Source: Nocardia sp. NBC_00403
GTDB lineage: Bacteria; Actinomycetota; Actinomycetes; Mycobacteriales; Mycobacteriaceae
Assembly: GCF_036046055.1 (NCBI RefSeq)
Contig: NZ_CP107939.1
Coordinates: forward strand, 7,750,001-7,814,000
Length of the DNA stretch: 64,000 nucleotides
Reading direction: 5' to 3'
Part shown: piece after piece, positions 1 through 7,964 of the stretch
How positions within the stretch are numbered: the stretch's first letter is position 1
How the letters are laid out: the number at the start of each line of letters is the position of its first letter
The notes under the pieces: generated by a model
What the model was told of the DNA's origin: nothing
What the model saw: the letters and a program-made list of their open reading frames with translations, nothing else
Databases searched by the model: none
Program-made: the position numbers and the translations under genes

Positions 1-129
1 GCGCTGCGTCCGGTCGATGGGGCCGCGCCGGTGGTGATCGCGCACGCGCTCGCACAGTTCCTCGACGAGAACTACGGGCGGTTCTTCATCGACTCGTTCC
101 GCAAACGCAGCCGCTACCAACCGGGGTGA
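1..129 (+). CDS. C-terminal end of an unidentified protein (cut by window start)
   Basis: Frame 1 is open from the first base to a TGA at 127-129, giving the last 42 residues of a protein. The reading looks like real coding sequence: it has a balanced composition, an aromatic/acidic segment (FLDENYGRFFIDSF) and a basic tail (RKRSRYQ). I do not recognise the family. Its stop codon overlaps the GTG start of the next small frame (GTGA), which suggests the two were translationally coupled. It lies at the inner side of what appears to be a recombination breakpoint near position 284. Confidence 0.45.
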   Translation, partial: ALRPVDGAAPVVIAHALAQFLDENYGRFFIDSFRKRSRYQPG

Positions 130-317
130 GTGACCCAATTCCGTTGGGCGGCCCCGACATTCGAAGCCTGCTGGACATGCGGCCCACCGCACTGCCGTGG
201 CGACTGGCGAACCGGCTGGACGAGACTCGCCAGGTCTGCCTCGAAGTCGCCGAAGCGCTTCGACAAACCTTTGGCTCGGATCGCGTGGCGGCCAGGAGCA
301 GGTTGGCGGCGGCATAG
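126..317 (+). CDS. Small hypothetical protein, possibly truncated at its C-terminus
   Basis: A 63-residue frame starts at a GTG that overlaps the TGA of the preceding gene end (GTGA). The sequence is protein-like, with a leucine/arginine-rich helical middle (LPWRLANRLDETRQVCLEVAEAL), and ends in a low-complexity run (RSRLAAA) exactly where the opposing ABC permease loses its homology, around 284-300. I infer that this gene was cut there by a rearrangement and finds a chance stop shortly after. Family not recognised. It could also be a complete short protein. Confidence 0.35.
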   Translation: MSDPIPLGGPDIRSLLDMRPTALPWRLANRLDETRQVCLEVAEALRQTFGSDRVAARSRLAAA

Positions 318-1498
318 CCGGGCCACTGCGCGGCGTCGAACACCGTAGCTGTGATGGCCAGAGCCGCAGCGGTCACCACGGTGGCGGCGACGGCGATGAC
401 ACCGAGCAGGGCGGCGAGCAGCGCGCTGGGGCGGTATCCGGCCAGCCGCAGTCTGCGGTCGCCGCGCGCGGAGTCGACGACGATGAACAGTCCGGCCAAG
501 GTGGACAGGGCAGTGATCGCCATCGGTGTCATGGTCCCGGCATGCACGTCCGGAAACCAGAACGACGGGGTGACCGGTTCTGCGTTCTCACACAAGGTCA
601 ACATCATCGACCGGGCCGGGGTGGTGACCTTGGCCAGGAGCACGAACACGATCGGGACCGCGACCAGCAGCACCGCGAGCACGGGGTTACGGCGCAGGTC
701 GACCAACCCCAGACGCAGACCGGTACGCAACTGACCCGCAGCGCGCGCCGTCGTGGCCGACACCCGCGAACTCGATACCAATACCGCGCCCGCGATGACC
801 GTGGCGGCCAGCACCCACACCAGGGCCGCGCCGAGATCACCGATCCGGCCGCCGTGGTGGGTGGGCAGATCGACCATCCATCGGGCAACGAAATGTGTAG
901 GGAACCAACGAGTTATCCGTTCCGCGGTCTCGCCGACCTGGCCGATGAACACGTCGATGATCCAGACGAACAGGATCACCACGGCACCGTTGACCGGGTT
1001 CGGGACCAGCACGCCGATCACCGCCCCGATCGCCAGATAGATCACCGCGAACATCAATATCGCGGCGATCACCCGCGCGGGTGCGTCGATTCCGGTGCGT
1101 GCGGTCAGCGCGAGCAGCGACACCGTCGACACCAGCACGGCCAGCGCGAATCCGGTTGCCGCCCGCGCGGCTACGAGCCTGGTCGGGGACAGCCCAGCCA
1201 ATACCAGTCGTCGATCGGTCGCACGGGCCGAACGGATCTGGAAGTACATGGCGATACTGGACAGGAACCCGGCCGCCCAACCGGCGGTCGCGGTCTCCAC
1301 CTTGGCGGCGGGCCCGAGGACCCGGCCGAGCAATTCCATTGCCTGCGTAATGGTTCCGGCCGCGACCAGCACGAACACCGCGGGCACGATCACCAGCACG
1401 ATCAGGTTGGCCGGATTACAGAAATAGTCGGCCATAAAACACCGGACGAACAGTGCGAGTGCGCGCCGGCGCTCAGGGACAGCCACGGTAGCTGTCAT
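284..1498 (-). pseudogene. ABC-2 type permease, truncated at its C-terminus
   Basis: The ATG at 1498 begins a polytopic membrane protein built as two similar halves. Each half starts with a hydrophobic helix after a short basic stretch, contains a 'DRRL.LAG..P..L.AA' segment, and is followed by paired helices. The first half runs on through FAVIYLAIGAVIGVLV and a further ~90 residues, but the second half stops matching at the equivalent point (LLLAAT). From about position 284 down to the stop at 86 the frame reads basic low-complexity sequence unlike a membrane protein. The internal duplication therefore shows directly that roughly the last 90 residues are missing. It would have been the membrane partner of the adjacent ATPase, with which it overlaps by 4 bases (ATGA). 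Confidence 0.6.
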
Positions 1499-2200
1499 CG
1501 CGGCACCGCCCGCCCCTCGCGCAACTCGACGATACGGTCGAAGCGATGGTTGTCGGTGACGAAATGGCTGATGATCAGGACCGTCCGGCCCGCCGCGCGC
1601 CGGGCGGGCCACCAGTTCCCAGAATTTGAGGTAGGTGTCCCAGTCGAACCCGGCTGAGGGCTCATCGAGCAGCAGCACTTCAGGGTCGGCCAGCAGCGCG
1701 AGCGTAAGGTTCAGTTTCGCCAGGGTACTGCCGGACAGGCGATCCGCGCGGGTCCCGGCGTAGCGTTCGAATCCCAATGCGGCGTACAACTCTCGCCGTG
1801 ACCGTCGTTCGGCCGCTCGGGTCATCCGGTAGGCGCGGGCGAACAGTTCGATGTGCTCATCACAGGTCAAACGCTCGTAGAGGATCGGCTGCTGCGGGCA
1901 GTAGCCCAGTCGGCTGGACCGGGTCACGCTACCGGCGTCGGCGGCCAGTTCGCCGACGAGGATTTTCATCACCGTCGACTTGCCCGAGCCGTTCTCACCG
2001 ACCAGCCCGACCACCTCACCGGGCCGAAGCGCCAAATCCACCCCGCGCGCAGCACGGGCTGGCGACGGGAGAAGGGCAGGCCGCCACGACGATACGACTT
2101 CTCCAGGCCCTCAGCGACCAGCAGTGGCGCAGCGTCGGTCGCACCAGCAGCGCCGGGCTCGTCGGGGCGGGTAGCCGACTGCGGTGGGGTCGATGGTCAT
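1495..2200 (-). pseudogene. ABC transporter ATPase, broken by three frameshifts
   Basis: An ATP-binding cassette is readable with Walker A (GENGSGKST), a Q-loop region (YCPQQPILYERLT), a degenerate signature (LSGSTLAKLNL) and Walker B (EVLLLDEPSAGFDWDTY). Intact translation needs three frame changes: near 2165-2180 (after MTIDPTAV), near 2041-2052 (between VLR and GVDLALRPGEVV), and near 1600-1610. After the last one the correct frame reads RTVLIISHFVTDNHRFDRIVELREG and stops at 1495-1497, overlapping the permease start. Without correction the ATPase runs in frame into the permease, giving a false 651-residue fusion. The start is taken at the ATG at 2200. The gene is probably decayed, since its permease is truncated too; assembly error is the alternative. 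Confidence 0.6.
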
Positions 2201-2211
2201 GACACGGGTTC

Positions 2212-2454
2212 CTACGACCGGCCGGAGGTGGGGCCGTGATCGTGGCGCTTGTGCTTGTCGAGTGGCTTGCGGTTGCCCAGTTGGTCATCACCGCCGCCAC
2301 GGCCGGGCCCGGCCATCATGAGCATCATCATCACCGGACACGCCATCACCACCAGCGCGACCAGCAGCGTCGACATCGACACTCCGCCAATGGCCAGACC
2401 GACGACCAGCAGGGCCAGTGCGAGTGCGTACCACGGCAGATACCGACTGTTCAC
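2212..2454 (-). CDS. Small DUF2933-like membrane protein of copper loci
   Basis: An 80-residue protein starts at GTG 2454, behind a GAGGA ribosome-binding site. One or two transmembrane helices (YALALALLVVGLAIGG and STLLVALVVMACPVMMMLMMAG) carry a Cys and a cluster of methionines. A polar, His/Lys-rich tail follows (KHKRHDHG). This matches the small DUF2933-type membrane proteins often found beside copper or heavy-metal genes in mycobacteria and relatives. Their function is not established, and a role in metal handling at the membrane is inference. It is divergent from the copper ATPase genes, and the intervening region holds a CsoR/RicR-like dyad. Confidence 0.65.
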   Translation of the reverse strand: MNSRYLPWYALALALLVVGLAIGGVSMSTLLVALVVMACPVMMMLMMAGPGRGGGDDQLGNRKPLDKHKRHDHGPTSGRS

Positions 2455-2569
2455 GGCATTCCTCTATCTATCGGACTACCTCGGTCTGCTCCGGCGCACC
2501 GGGCGCAGGAATGGGACGAGGTCGCGCATAGCAGCGCCAAAGGACCTCCACGGGACCCCCAAAGGTCCC

Positions 2570-2584
2570 TACCCATGAGGGGTA
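2570..2584. promoter_or_regulatory. Candidate copper-responsive (CsoR/RicR-type) operator
   Basis: TACCC at 2570-2574 and GGGTA at 2580-2584 form a perfect inverted repeat around ATGAG. The right arm is preceded by a further G. CsoR-family sensors of actinobacteria bind GC-rich dyads of this general TACCC/GGGTA form. It sits in the divergent region between the DUF2933-like gene and the micropeptide/ATPase genes, which fits control of a copper locus. No csoR/ricR gene is seen in the window, so the regulator would act in trans. Confidence 0.5.
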
Positions 2585-2672
2585 TCGGCACGGCAGCATC
2601 GGGAGCATCACAAGACCGCACCCGGTAGGTCGGGCGCGCGGTCGGCCCGCCCGCGGACAAGGAATCAATGCC

Positions 2673-2750
2673 ATGAGCCCGATGCAGATGTTGTGTCAGT
2701 GGATGTGCAGTTTGATGGGTGGTTGCCCGATGATGGGGCAGCCGATGTGA
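2673..2750 (+). CDS. 25-residue Met/Cys-rich micropeptide, candidate copper-binding peptide
   Basis: ATG at 2673 follows an AAGGA about nine bases upstream and reads 25 codons to TGA at 2748-2750. The peptide has eight methionines (positions 1, 4, 6, 11, 15, 20, 21, 25), three cysteines (8, 12, 18), two tryptophan/leucine-flanked motifs, and almost no charge. Cys8-x3-Cys12 with a later GGC-P-MM is what one would expect of a Cu(I) ligand set. It lies downstream of the CsoR/RicR-like dyad and upstream of the P1B ATPase. It is not the known mycobacterial metallothionein MymT, which is longer and Cys-rich. The function is inferred from composition and place only. Confidence 0.5.
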   Translation: MSPMQMLCQWMCSLMGGCPMMGQPM

Positions 2751-2819
2751 CAGGTTGGCGGCCCCAGTCGTGCACGGTGGCCGGGAAGGTGCGGTCGTGG
2801 CGATTGATCGTCATCGCCG

Positions 2820-2960
2820 GTGCCGGTGGTGGGTGTGGCACTCGGTGTGGTCGTACTCGGTGAGCAATCGGCCGTGCCTCAAATCGCTGGCGCCGCCGTG
2901 GTCGTGGCGTCACCAGTTGTCGCGCATGCCGGACAACGAAAATCCGCAACCGCACTACCC
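2820..2960 (+). pseudogene. Fragment resembling the C-terminus of an EamA/DMT transporter
   Basis: The frame from 2820, directly upstream of and in frame with the ATPase start, reads [14 protein letters not shown] followed by [11 protein letters not shown]. This is the usual last-helix pattern of EamA-type (drug/metabolite) transporters (P.VGVALG.LVLGE...Q..GA.LV). A TGA at 2805-2807 closes the frame on the left, so nothing else of such a gene remains. I read it as a short remnant left by a rearrangement. A chance hydrophobic frame in GC-rich DNA is possible. Confidence 0.35.
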
Positions 2961-3044
2961 TCGGTGGACACCGAACCGGCGAGACAAAACCCCCGACACC
3001 GGATCGCTTGTCCAGCAGTCATTTTCACGAAAGGAACGCCGGTC

Positions 3045-5483
3045 ATGGATGAGGACACCGGGCGTAGTACCGCCGTGCTGGACGTCAGCGGGATGGGTTG
3101 GGCGAGCCAGCAGAACGTCGTAACCGCCGTCCTGGGTAGGCGTCCTGGCGTGGTGGAGGTGGCAGCGAATCCGGTATCGCAAACAGCGACAGTGGTCTTC
3201 GACCCGGCCCGCACCTCGCTGGCGGAGTTGACCGGCTGGGTCCGCGACTGCGGATTCCATTGCGCGGGCCAATCGGTGCCCGCCCACATTTGCGACCCGA
3301 TGACCGAGCCCGATCCACCCGCCTCCGACGGATACCCGACAGCCACCGCGGTGAGCGACGCGTACCCGAGGCATGCGCCGCCTGCCGAAGGTGAGCAGTT
3401 GCGCTCCCCGCACGATGCGATGGGCCACGGCGGGGGTGAGGGCATGTCGATGGCGTCGATGGTCGCGGACATGCGTAACCGGTTCCTGGTTGCGGTGCTG
3501 TTCTCGATCCCGATCGTGTTGTGGTCGCCGATGGGATCACAAATGTTCGGCCGCGACCTTCCCGTGCCATTCGGTATGCGCCAAGACATTTGGGCCTTGG
3601 TGTTGAGCCTGCCGGTGATCTTCTATTCGTGCACCATCTTCTTCGACGGCGCCCTTCGCGCACTGCGTGCCCGCACCCTGGACATGATGGTGTTGGTCGC
3701 CGTCGCGATCGGCGGCGGGTGGGGGTACTCCCTGGTCATCACGGTCACCGGCGGCGGGGAGGTGTTCTATGAGGCCGCAACGGTTTTGGCGTCGTTCGTG
3801 CTGTTGGGGCACTGGTTCGAGATGCGCGCCCGCGGCGGCGCCAACGACGCCATCCACACCCTGCTCGACCTCGCCCCACCCAAAGCCGTTGTCCTGCGTG
3901 AGGGTGAGCCGGTGGAGATCCCGACCGCCGAGGTGGTGGTGGGGGATCTGCTGCTGGTGCGTCCCGGTGCGAAGGTCGCCGTCGACGGGGTCGTCGAGGA
4001 CGGTGACAGCGAGGTCGACGAATCGATGGTCACCGGCGAAAGCCTGCCGGTACACAAAGCCATCGGCTCAGCGGTGATCGGTGCGACGATCAACGCCAAC
4101 GGCACCTTGCGGGTGCGGGCCACCAAGGTCGGCGCGGATACCGCTCTGGCACAGATCGTCAAACTCGTTCAGGAAGCACAGAATTCGAAGGCTCCGGGTC
4201 AGAAGCTGGCCGACCGGGCCGCGTTCTGGCTGGTGTTCGTCGCCCTGATCGGCGGCGGGCTGACCCTCGCGGTGTGGCTGCTGTTCTCCGATCGTCCGTT
4301 CAGCGCCGCGATCCTGTTCGCCATCACCGTCGTCGTCGTCACCTGCCCCGACGCGCTGGGGTTGGCCACCCCGACCGCGATCATGGTCGGCACCGGACTG
4401 GGCGCCAAACGTGGCGTGCTGTTCAAAAACGCGCTTGCCCTGGAGACCTCGGCGCGCATCGAGGTGGTGGTGATGGACAAGACCGGCACCCTGACCAAGG
4501 GGGTACCGGCGGTTACCGATGTGGTGATCGGCGGTAACGGGCCCACCGAAGACGAGGTTTTGCGGCTGGTAGCTGCGGTCGAACGGGAGTCCGAGCACCC
4601 TTTGGCCGAGGCGATCGTGCGCCACGCGCGCGAACACGGCGCTGCTGAGGTCGCGGCGACACGGTTCGAGAACGTGCCCGGCCACGGCGCGGTCGCCGAG
4701 GTCGACGGGCGCCGCGTGGTGGTCGGAAACCGGCGACTACTCGACCGCGAAGGCATCGACCTGGGGACGTTGGCGCAGGCGCGCGACACCCTCGCCGCCA
4801 CCGGGCACACCGCGGTGCTGGTCGCCGTCGACGGGGTCGCGGCGGCGGTGATCGGCATCGCCGACGCCCCGCGCGAAACCTCGGTGGCCGCGGTGGCGGC
4901 GTTGCAGGATTTGGACGTGGAAGTCGTCATGCTCACCGGCGACAACCAGGCCACCGCGGCACGGATCGCCCGTGGCATGGGGATCGACACGGTAATCGCC
5001 GAAGTGCTGCCCGGTGACAAGGCCGCCGAGATCGCAGAGCTACAGGCCAGTGGACGCAAGGTCGCGATGGTCGGCGACGGCGTCAACGATGCCCCCGCGC
5101 TCGCACAAGCCGACCTCGGCATCGCGATCGGTGCGGGCACCGACGTCGCCATCGAAACCGCCGATATCGTCTTGATGCGCTCGGACCCGCTCGACGTGCC
5201 TACAGCCCTGCGGATCGGGCGCGGCACGCTGCGCAAAATGCGCCAAAACCTGGGCTGGGCAGTCGGTTACAACACCATCGCCCTACCGATCGCCGCCGGT
5301 GTGTTCGAGCCCGCGTTCGGTCTGCTCCTGCGCCCCGAGATCGCCGCCCTGTCGATGTCGGGATCGAGCCTCATCGTCGCCGTCAACGCGTTGGCCCTCA
5401 AACGACTGCGACTGCCGGCCACACCGCCAGCGCCCGCCCACAGCGGCGTTTCCGCAGAGTCGGGCAGCGTTGTGACGGCATGA
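3045..5483 (+). CDS. Copper-type P1B ATPase with atypical CPD membrane motif
   Basis: An 812-residue heavy-metal P-type ATPase. The start is ATG 3045, behind AAAGGA. An N-terminal ferredoxin-like metal-binding fold is recognisable (residues 10-70), but its loop reads GMGWASQQ, so the usual CxxC is absent. A His/Met-rich linker follows (about 121-142). Functional motifs are TGE at 330-332, the phosphorylation site DKTGT at 478-482, HP at 518-519 and GDGVNDAP in the hinge. The TM6 ion motif is C434-P435-D436 where copper pumps have CPC. The later helices carry YN and MSGSS, the TM7/TM8 signature of Cu(I) ATPases. It probably exports copper or a related ion. The gene overlaps the next start by four bases (ATGA). 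Confidence 0.8.
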   Translation: MDEDTGRSTAVLDVSGMGWASQQNVVTAVLGRRPGVVEVAANPVSQTATVVFDPARTSLAELTGWVRDCGFHCAGQSVPAHICDPMTEPDPPASDGYPTATAVSDAYPRHAPPAEGEQLRSPHDAMGHGGGEGMSMASMVADMRNRFLVAVLFSIPIVLWSPMGSQMFGRDLPVPFGMRQDIWALVLSLPVIFYSCTIFFDGALRALRARTLDMMVLVAVAIGGGWGYSLVITVTGGGEVFYEAATVLASFVLLGHWFEMRARGGANDAIHTLLDLAPPKAVVLREGEPVEIPTAEVVVGDLLLVRPGAKVAVDGVVEDGDSEVDESMVTGESLPVHKAIGSAVIGATINANGTLRVRATKVGADTALAQIVKLVQEAQNSKAPGQKLADRAAFWLVFVALIGGGLTLAVWLLFSDRPFSAAILFAITVVVVTCPDALGLATPTAIMVGTGLGAKRGVLFKNALALETSARIEVVVMDKTGTLTKGVPAVTDVVIGGNGPTEDEVLRLVAAVERESEHPLAEAIVRHAREHGAAEVAATRFENVPGHGAVAEVDGRRVVVGNRRLLDREGIDLGTLAQARDTLAATGHTAVLVAVDGVAAAVIGIADAPRETSVAAVAALQDLDVEVVMLTGDNQATAARIARGMGIDTVIAEVLPGDKAAEIAELQASGRKVAMVGDGVNDAPALAQADLGIAIGAGTDVAIETADIVLMRSDPLDVPTALRIGRGTLRKMRQNLGWAVGYNTIALPIAAGVFEPAFGLLLRPEIAALSMSGSSLIVAVNALALKRLRLPATPPAPAHSGVSAESGSVVTA

Positions 5484-6601
5484 CCATGACATGTTCGCCC
5501 TACGTTCCGCACCTATTGTCGCTGCGCGACCGGGTGGCGGCGCTGCGGGCGGTCTTGGCCGCCGAGACCGAGCCGCTGATCGCCGGGGGCGACCACCACG
5601 ACGACGAACACGGCCACGACGCAAAGGCCCTGCGCCGCAACACCGCGCTCGCCTGGGTCCGCGGACACGACCGGCCGCTGACCCACGACAAATTCCGCCC
5701 AGGCGACCGGCCCGTGCTCGAGGACATCAACCCGTCGGGCTGGCCGGAGCTGCGGGTGCATGTCACCTCCGGCGGTTGGCATCTGGTGATCGTGTGCCGG
5801 GATTTGCTCAACCCACATGCCGTGCACGCCCTCACCGAAGCCGGAGCGAACCTGGTGCTGGTGCCCGCGATGAGCGAAACGCTGCTGGCCTTCGGCGGTT
5901 CCCGCACGAACGTCGTCGGCGCCAACCAGGCGCTAGTCGCGGTTGCCGACAACCCGGCACAATGGGTTACCCCCGAACATCCGGCCACCCGCGAGTCCGC
6001 TCGAGCGCTGTTCGGACACCCGGGCTTCCTCGGGCAGACGACACCGGTGAGGCGACCCACCGTCGAACCCGGGGTGGCCTTGCTTGACGTGAGCTGCGGA
6101 CAGCTGCGCTGGCTCGGCTCCGACGGCCACGCCGCCGGAGCAACTCTGGATTCACGTGCCACACAACCTCGACACCACTCGATCAGGGAGCCGATCATGA
6201 AGCTTGCACTCTCGACGACACTGCAGACCACCTTCGATGACGCGCTCGCGCGTACTCGACAAGCATTGGCCGAACAAGGATTCGGCATCCTCACCGAGAT
6301 CGACGTGAAGGCGACGATGAAAACCAAGCTCGACGCCGATATGGAGAACTACATCATCCTCGGCGCCTGCAATCCGCCACTGGCACACCGCGCTCTGGGC
6401 GCAGACCGGCAGATCGGAGTGCTACTGCCATGCAACGTCGTCGTCCGCACCGACACTTCCACCGACGGCGAGACCGTCGTCATCGAGGCGATGAACCCTC
6501 AGCTGATGGTCGACGTGAGCGAGCTGTCTGTGCTGCAGGACGTCGCCGACGAGGCCACGGACAGACTGCACAAGGCCATCGACTCGCTCACCGATCGATA
6601 A
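5480..6601 (+). CDS. Nitrilase-like domain in one open frame with a DUF302 protein
   Basis: The 373-codon frame starts at ATG 5480, overlapping the ATPase stop. Its first ~200 residues resemble the second half of a carbon-nitrogen hydrolase: a RNTALAWV strand, the Lys of HDKFRP, and the catalytic-Cys motif [10 protein letters not shown] followed by [11 protein letters not shown]. The ~100-residue N-terminal part that normally carries the catalytic Glu motif is missing, so enzymatic activity is doubtful. No stop separates it from a DUF302 domain beginning at residue 240. An internal ATG with its own ribosome-binding site suggests that DUF302 is also, or only, made separately. This may be a true fusion, or a truncated gene that has lost its stop. 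Confidence 0.5.
   Translation: MTMTCSPYVPHLLSLRDRVAALRAVLAAETEPLIAGGDHHDDEHGHDAKALRRNTALAWVRGHDRPLTHDKFRPGDRPVLEDINPSGWPELRVHVTSGGWHLVIVCRDLLNPHAVHALTEAGANLVLVPAMSETLLAFGGSRTNVVGANQALVAVADNPAQWVTPEHPATRESARALFGHPGFLGQTTPVRRPTVEPGVALLDVSCGQLRWLGSDGHAAGATLDSRATQPRHHSIREPIMKLALSTTLQTTFDDALARTRQALAEQGFGILTEIDVKATMKTKLDADMENYIILGACNPPLAHRALGADRQIGVLLPCNVVVRTDTSTDGETVVIEAMNPQLMVDVSELSVLQDVADEATDRLHKAIDSLTDR
6197..6601 (+). CDS. DUF302 family protein (internal start of the preceding frame)
   Basis: ATG 6197 is preceded by AGGGAG at six bases' spacing, a better initiation context than anything else in the frame. It begins a 134-residue protein with the typical DUF302 pattern: an N-terminal [25 protein letters not shown], then [16 protein letters not shown], then [14 protein letters not shown]302 proteins are small alpha/beta proteins of unknown biochemical role, frequently found in metal and stress loci. 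The Cys in GACNP and the Cys in LLPCN are conserved in the family and could bind a metal (inference). Likely last gene of the copper operon. Confidence 0.75.
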   Translation: MKLALSTTLQTTFDDALARTRQALAEQGFGILTEIDVKATMKTKLDADMENYIILGACNPPLAHRALGADRQIGVLLPCNVVVRTDTSTDGETVVIEAMNPQLMVDVSELSVLQDVADEATDRLHKAIDSLTDR

Positions 6602-6854
6602 CGGAGTCCGACCTCAGCCCGCGCGACCGGTGATCATGGCGCTGTCCAGGTGCCGACAACCTCGCCGGGCAACCCCTGATGCGCAGTTCCACGCTCGCCC
6701 CGGAGCCGATCGGGGTGGCGAAGCGCACCCGGCTCGGATCACGGCGGCGTTCATCGCGTTGAACCGACTGTAGCAACGGATTCGCACCGGGCAGGACATC
6801 CGCAGGTCGGAGCCATACCGGGGTTGGGTACTTCGACGATCGGCAGCGCGGCTC

Positions 6855-7334
6855 TTGTTTCGGAGCCCCGGGCCCGCGAACCTCTCCGACAGCGCCCGAC
6901 TCATCGAAGTGGCACTCGAACTACTCGAAGACCCCCAACAGCTCTATCGCCGATGCAACGACCAACAGCGTCGGATGCTCAACCAGACCATCTTCCACGC
7001 CCTCTACATCGACGACGAGCAGATCACCGACCACAGCCTTCGAGAGCCATTCGGCCGCCTCCACGCCATCCAGCACACGCGGCAAACCGAACACCCCGCC
7101 CCCGCCACAGATGCAAACCCCCGGCCCACAGAAACCAACAACGCCACCCCTTCACAAAGAAGCGGCGGCGTTGACGTCCTGCTACACGGCATTGACTTAG
7201 CGCCGTGTTCTAGTAAGCCCTTCAAGGTGGAGCTAAGGGGACTCGAACCCCTGACCCCCACACTGCCAGTGTGGTGCGCTACCAGCTGCGCCATAGCCCC
7301 TGGTGATTGCCCTCAGGTTTCCCTGACTGCCTGA
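6855..7334 (+). pseudogene. C-terminal remnant of a large serine recombinase
   Basis: The readable part, about 6879-7085 (NLSDSARLIEVALELLEDP... RRMLNQTIFHALYIDDEQITDHSLREPF), matches the C-terminal zone of large serine site-specific recombinases of phages and integrative elements. The catalytic Ser domain, the zinc ribbon and most of the coiled-coil region are absent upstream. The frame then runs antisense through the adjacent tRNA gene (reading ELRGLEPLTPTLPV), a read-through that is common where such recombinases abut a tRNA. It is a fossil of the integrase that placed the left island at this tRNA. Nothing is recognisable between the DUF302 stop (6601) and this fragment. Confidence 0.55.
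7228..7300 (-). tRNA. tRNA-Ala, anticodon GGC
   Basis: The reverse complement of 7228-7300 folds as a 73-nt tRNA. The acceptor begins GGGGCTA and pairs with TAGCTCC before discriminator A. The D-arm is GCGCAGCTGGTAGCGC, the anticodon stem CCACA/TGTGG encloses the loop CTGGCAG (anticodon GGC), and the T-arm carries GGTTCGAGTCC. CCA is not encoded. The identity follows from the anticodon and the alanine-type acceptor start. The 3' end faces the left island and the serine-recombinase remnant, making it a likely attachment site. Confidence 0.95.
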
Positions 7335-7412
7335 ACGAAGTTACACCACCGGCGTGTCAGCAACCAAATCGCCTTGATTCGGGGGGTGACGAAGGGGGTT
7401 GATGATCGTAGA

Positions 7413-7430
7413 ATCGAACATATGTTCGAT
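7413..7430. promoter_or_regulatory. SOS box (LexA operator) overlapping a start codon
   Basis: ATCGAACATATGTTCGAT is a perfect 18-bp palindrome and an exact match to the actinobacterial LexA consensus TCGAAC-N4-GTTCGA. Its centre lies at the A of the ATG (7422-7424) of the DUF222/HNH gene, so bound LexA would cover the translation start region. Genes of the 13E12 group in mycobacteria are known SOS-regulon members, which supports the assignment. Confidence 0.9.
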
Positions 7431-7922
7431 ATCGATGATCTCTCGGCGGTGAACTTCAGTGCCATTAGTGACGAGGGGCTTATCGACGCCCTTCGGACGG
7501 CGCACGGAGCGGCTGCGGCCGCGCAGGCGACGGAGGTGTTCGCTGTGCGGGAGCTGTATCGGCGGCGGCGTGCGGACAGTGCGGATCCGGGGCCGGATGG
7601 GGTGCGGGGCGGGGAGTTCGCGGCGACGGAGGCGGCGGTGGCGCTGCAGGTCGACGAGGCCACCATTGCGGCGCTGATCGATATCGGGATGGCGCTGGAG
7701 GACGCGCTACCGCGCACGCGGGTGGCGTTCGCGGCGGGGCGGATCGATCTGGCGAAGGTGCGGGTGATCGTCGACAACACGCGCGCGGTGGCGCGGGAGG
7801 TGGTGGCGGATTTGGAGCCGCGATTGCTGGAGGCGGCGGGGCGGACCAATGCGCTACGGCTGCGGCAGGCGGCACGGCGCTGGGCCGCTCGGCTCGATCC
7901 CGGTGGCACGCGGCGGCGGCGA
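7422..7922 (+). pseudogene. DUF222/13E12-type HNH endonuclease gene, 5' part (split by transposon)
   Basis: From ATG 7422 the frame encodes a DUF222 N-terminal domain: LIDALRTAHGAAAAAQATEVFAVRELYRRR, then EAAVALQVDEATIAALIDIGMALEDALPRTRVAFAAGRIDLAKVRVIVDNT. It runs into the GGCGA duplication at 7918-7922 and ends at a chance TGA (7929) inside the transposon terminal repeat. The codon series CGG CGG CGG CGA joins without a gap to GAG CGG CGG CAG GAA on the far side (13153 on), so the gene was intact before insertion. It was probably SOS-inducible through the palindrome at its start codon. The role of 13E12-family proteins is not established. Confidence 0.85.
7918..7922. repeat. Target-site duplication, left copy (GGCGA)
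   Basis: Five bases GGCGA lie directly outside the left terminal inverted repeat and recur directly outside the right one (13148-13152). Five-base duplications are the rule for Tn3-family transposition. Confidence 0.9.
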
Positions 7923-7960
7923 GGGGGTTGAGGAGTAAATTCGCCCGATCCGGCGCTAAG
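7923..7960 (+). repeat. Left terminal inverted repeat (IRL) of the Tn3-family element
   Basis: 38 bp beginning GGGGGTTGAGGAG and ending GGCGCTAAG, the usual GGGG...TAAG form of Tn3-family ends. It differs from the right end at five positions (7, 14, 16, 19, 35 of the repeat), all transitions. Confidence 0.93.
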
Positions 7961-7964
7961 GATT

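Noticed and set aside
6614..6904. A 96-codon minus-strand frame between DUF302 and the recombinase relic
   Set aside because: It is composed of Arg/Ser/Cys-rich shadow sequence, without a ribosome-binding site or recognisable pattern.
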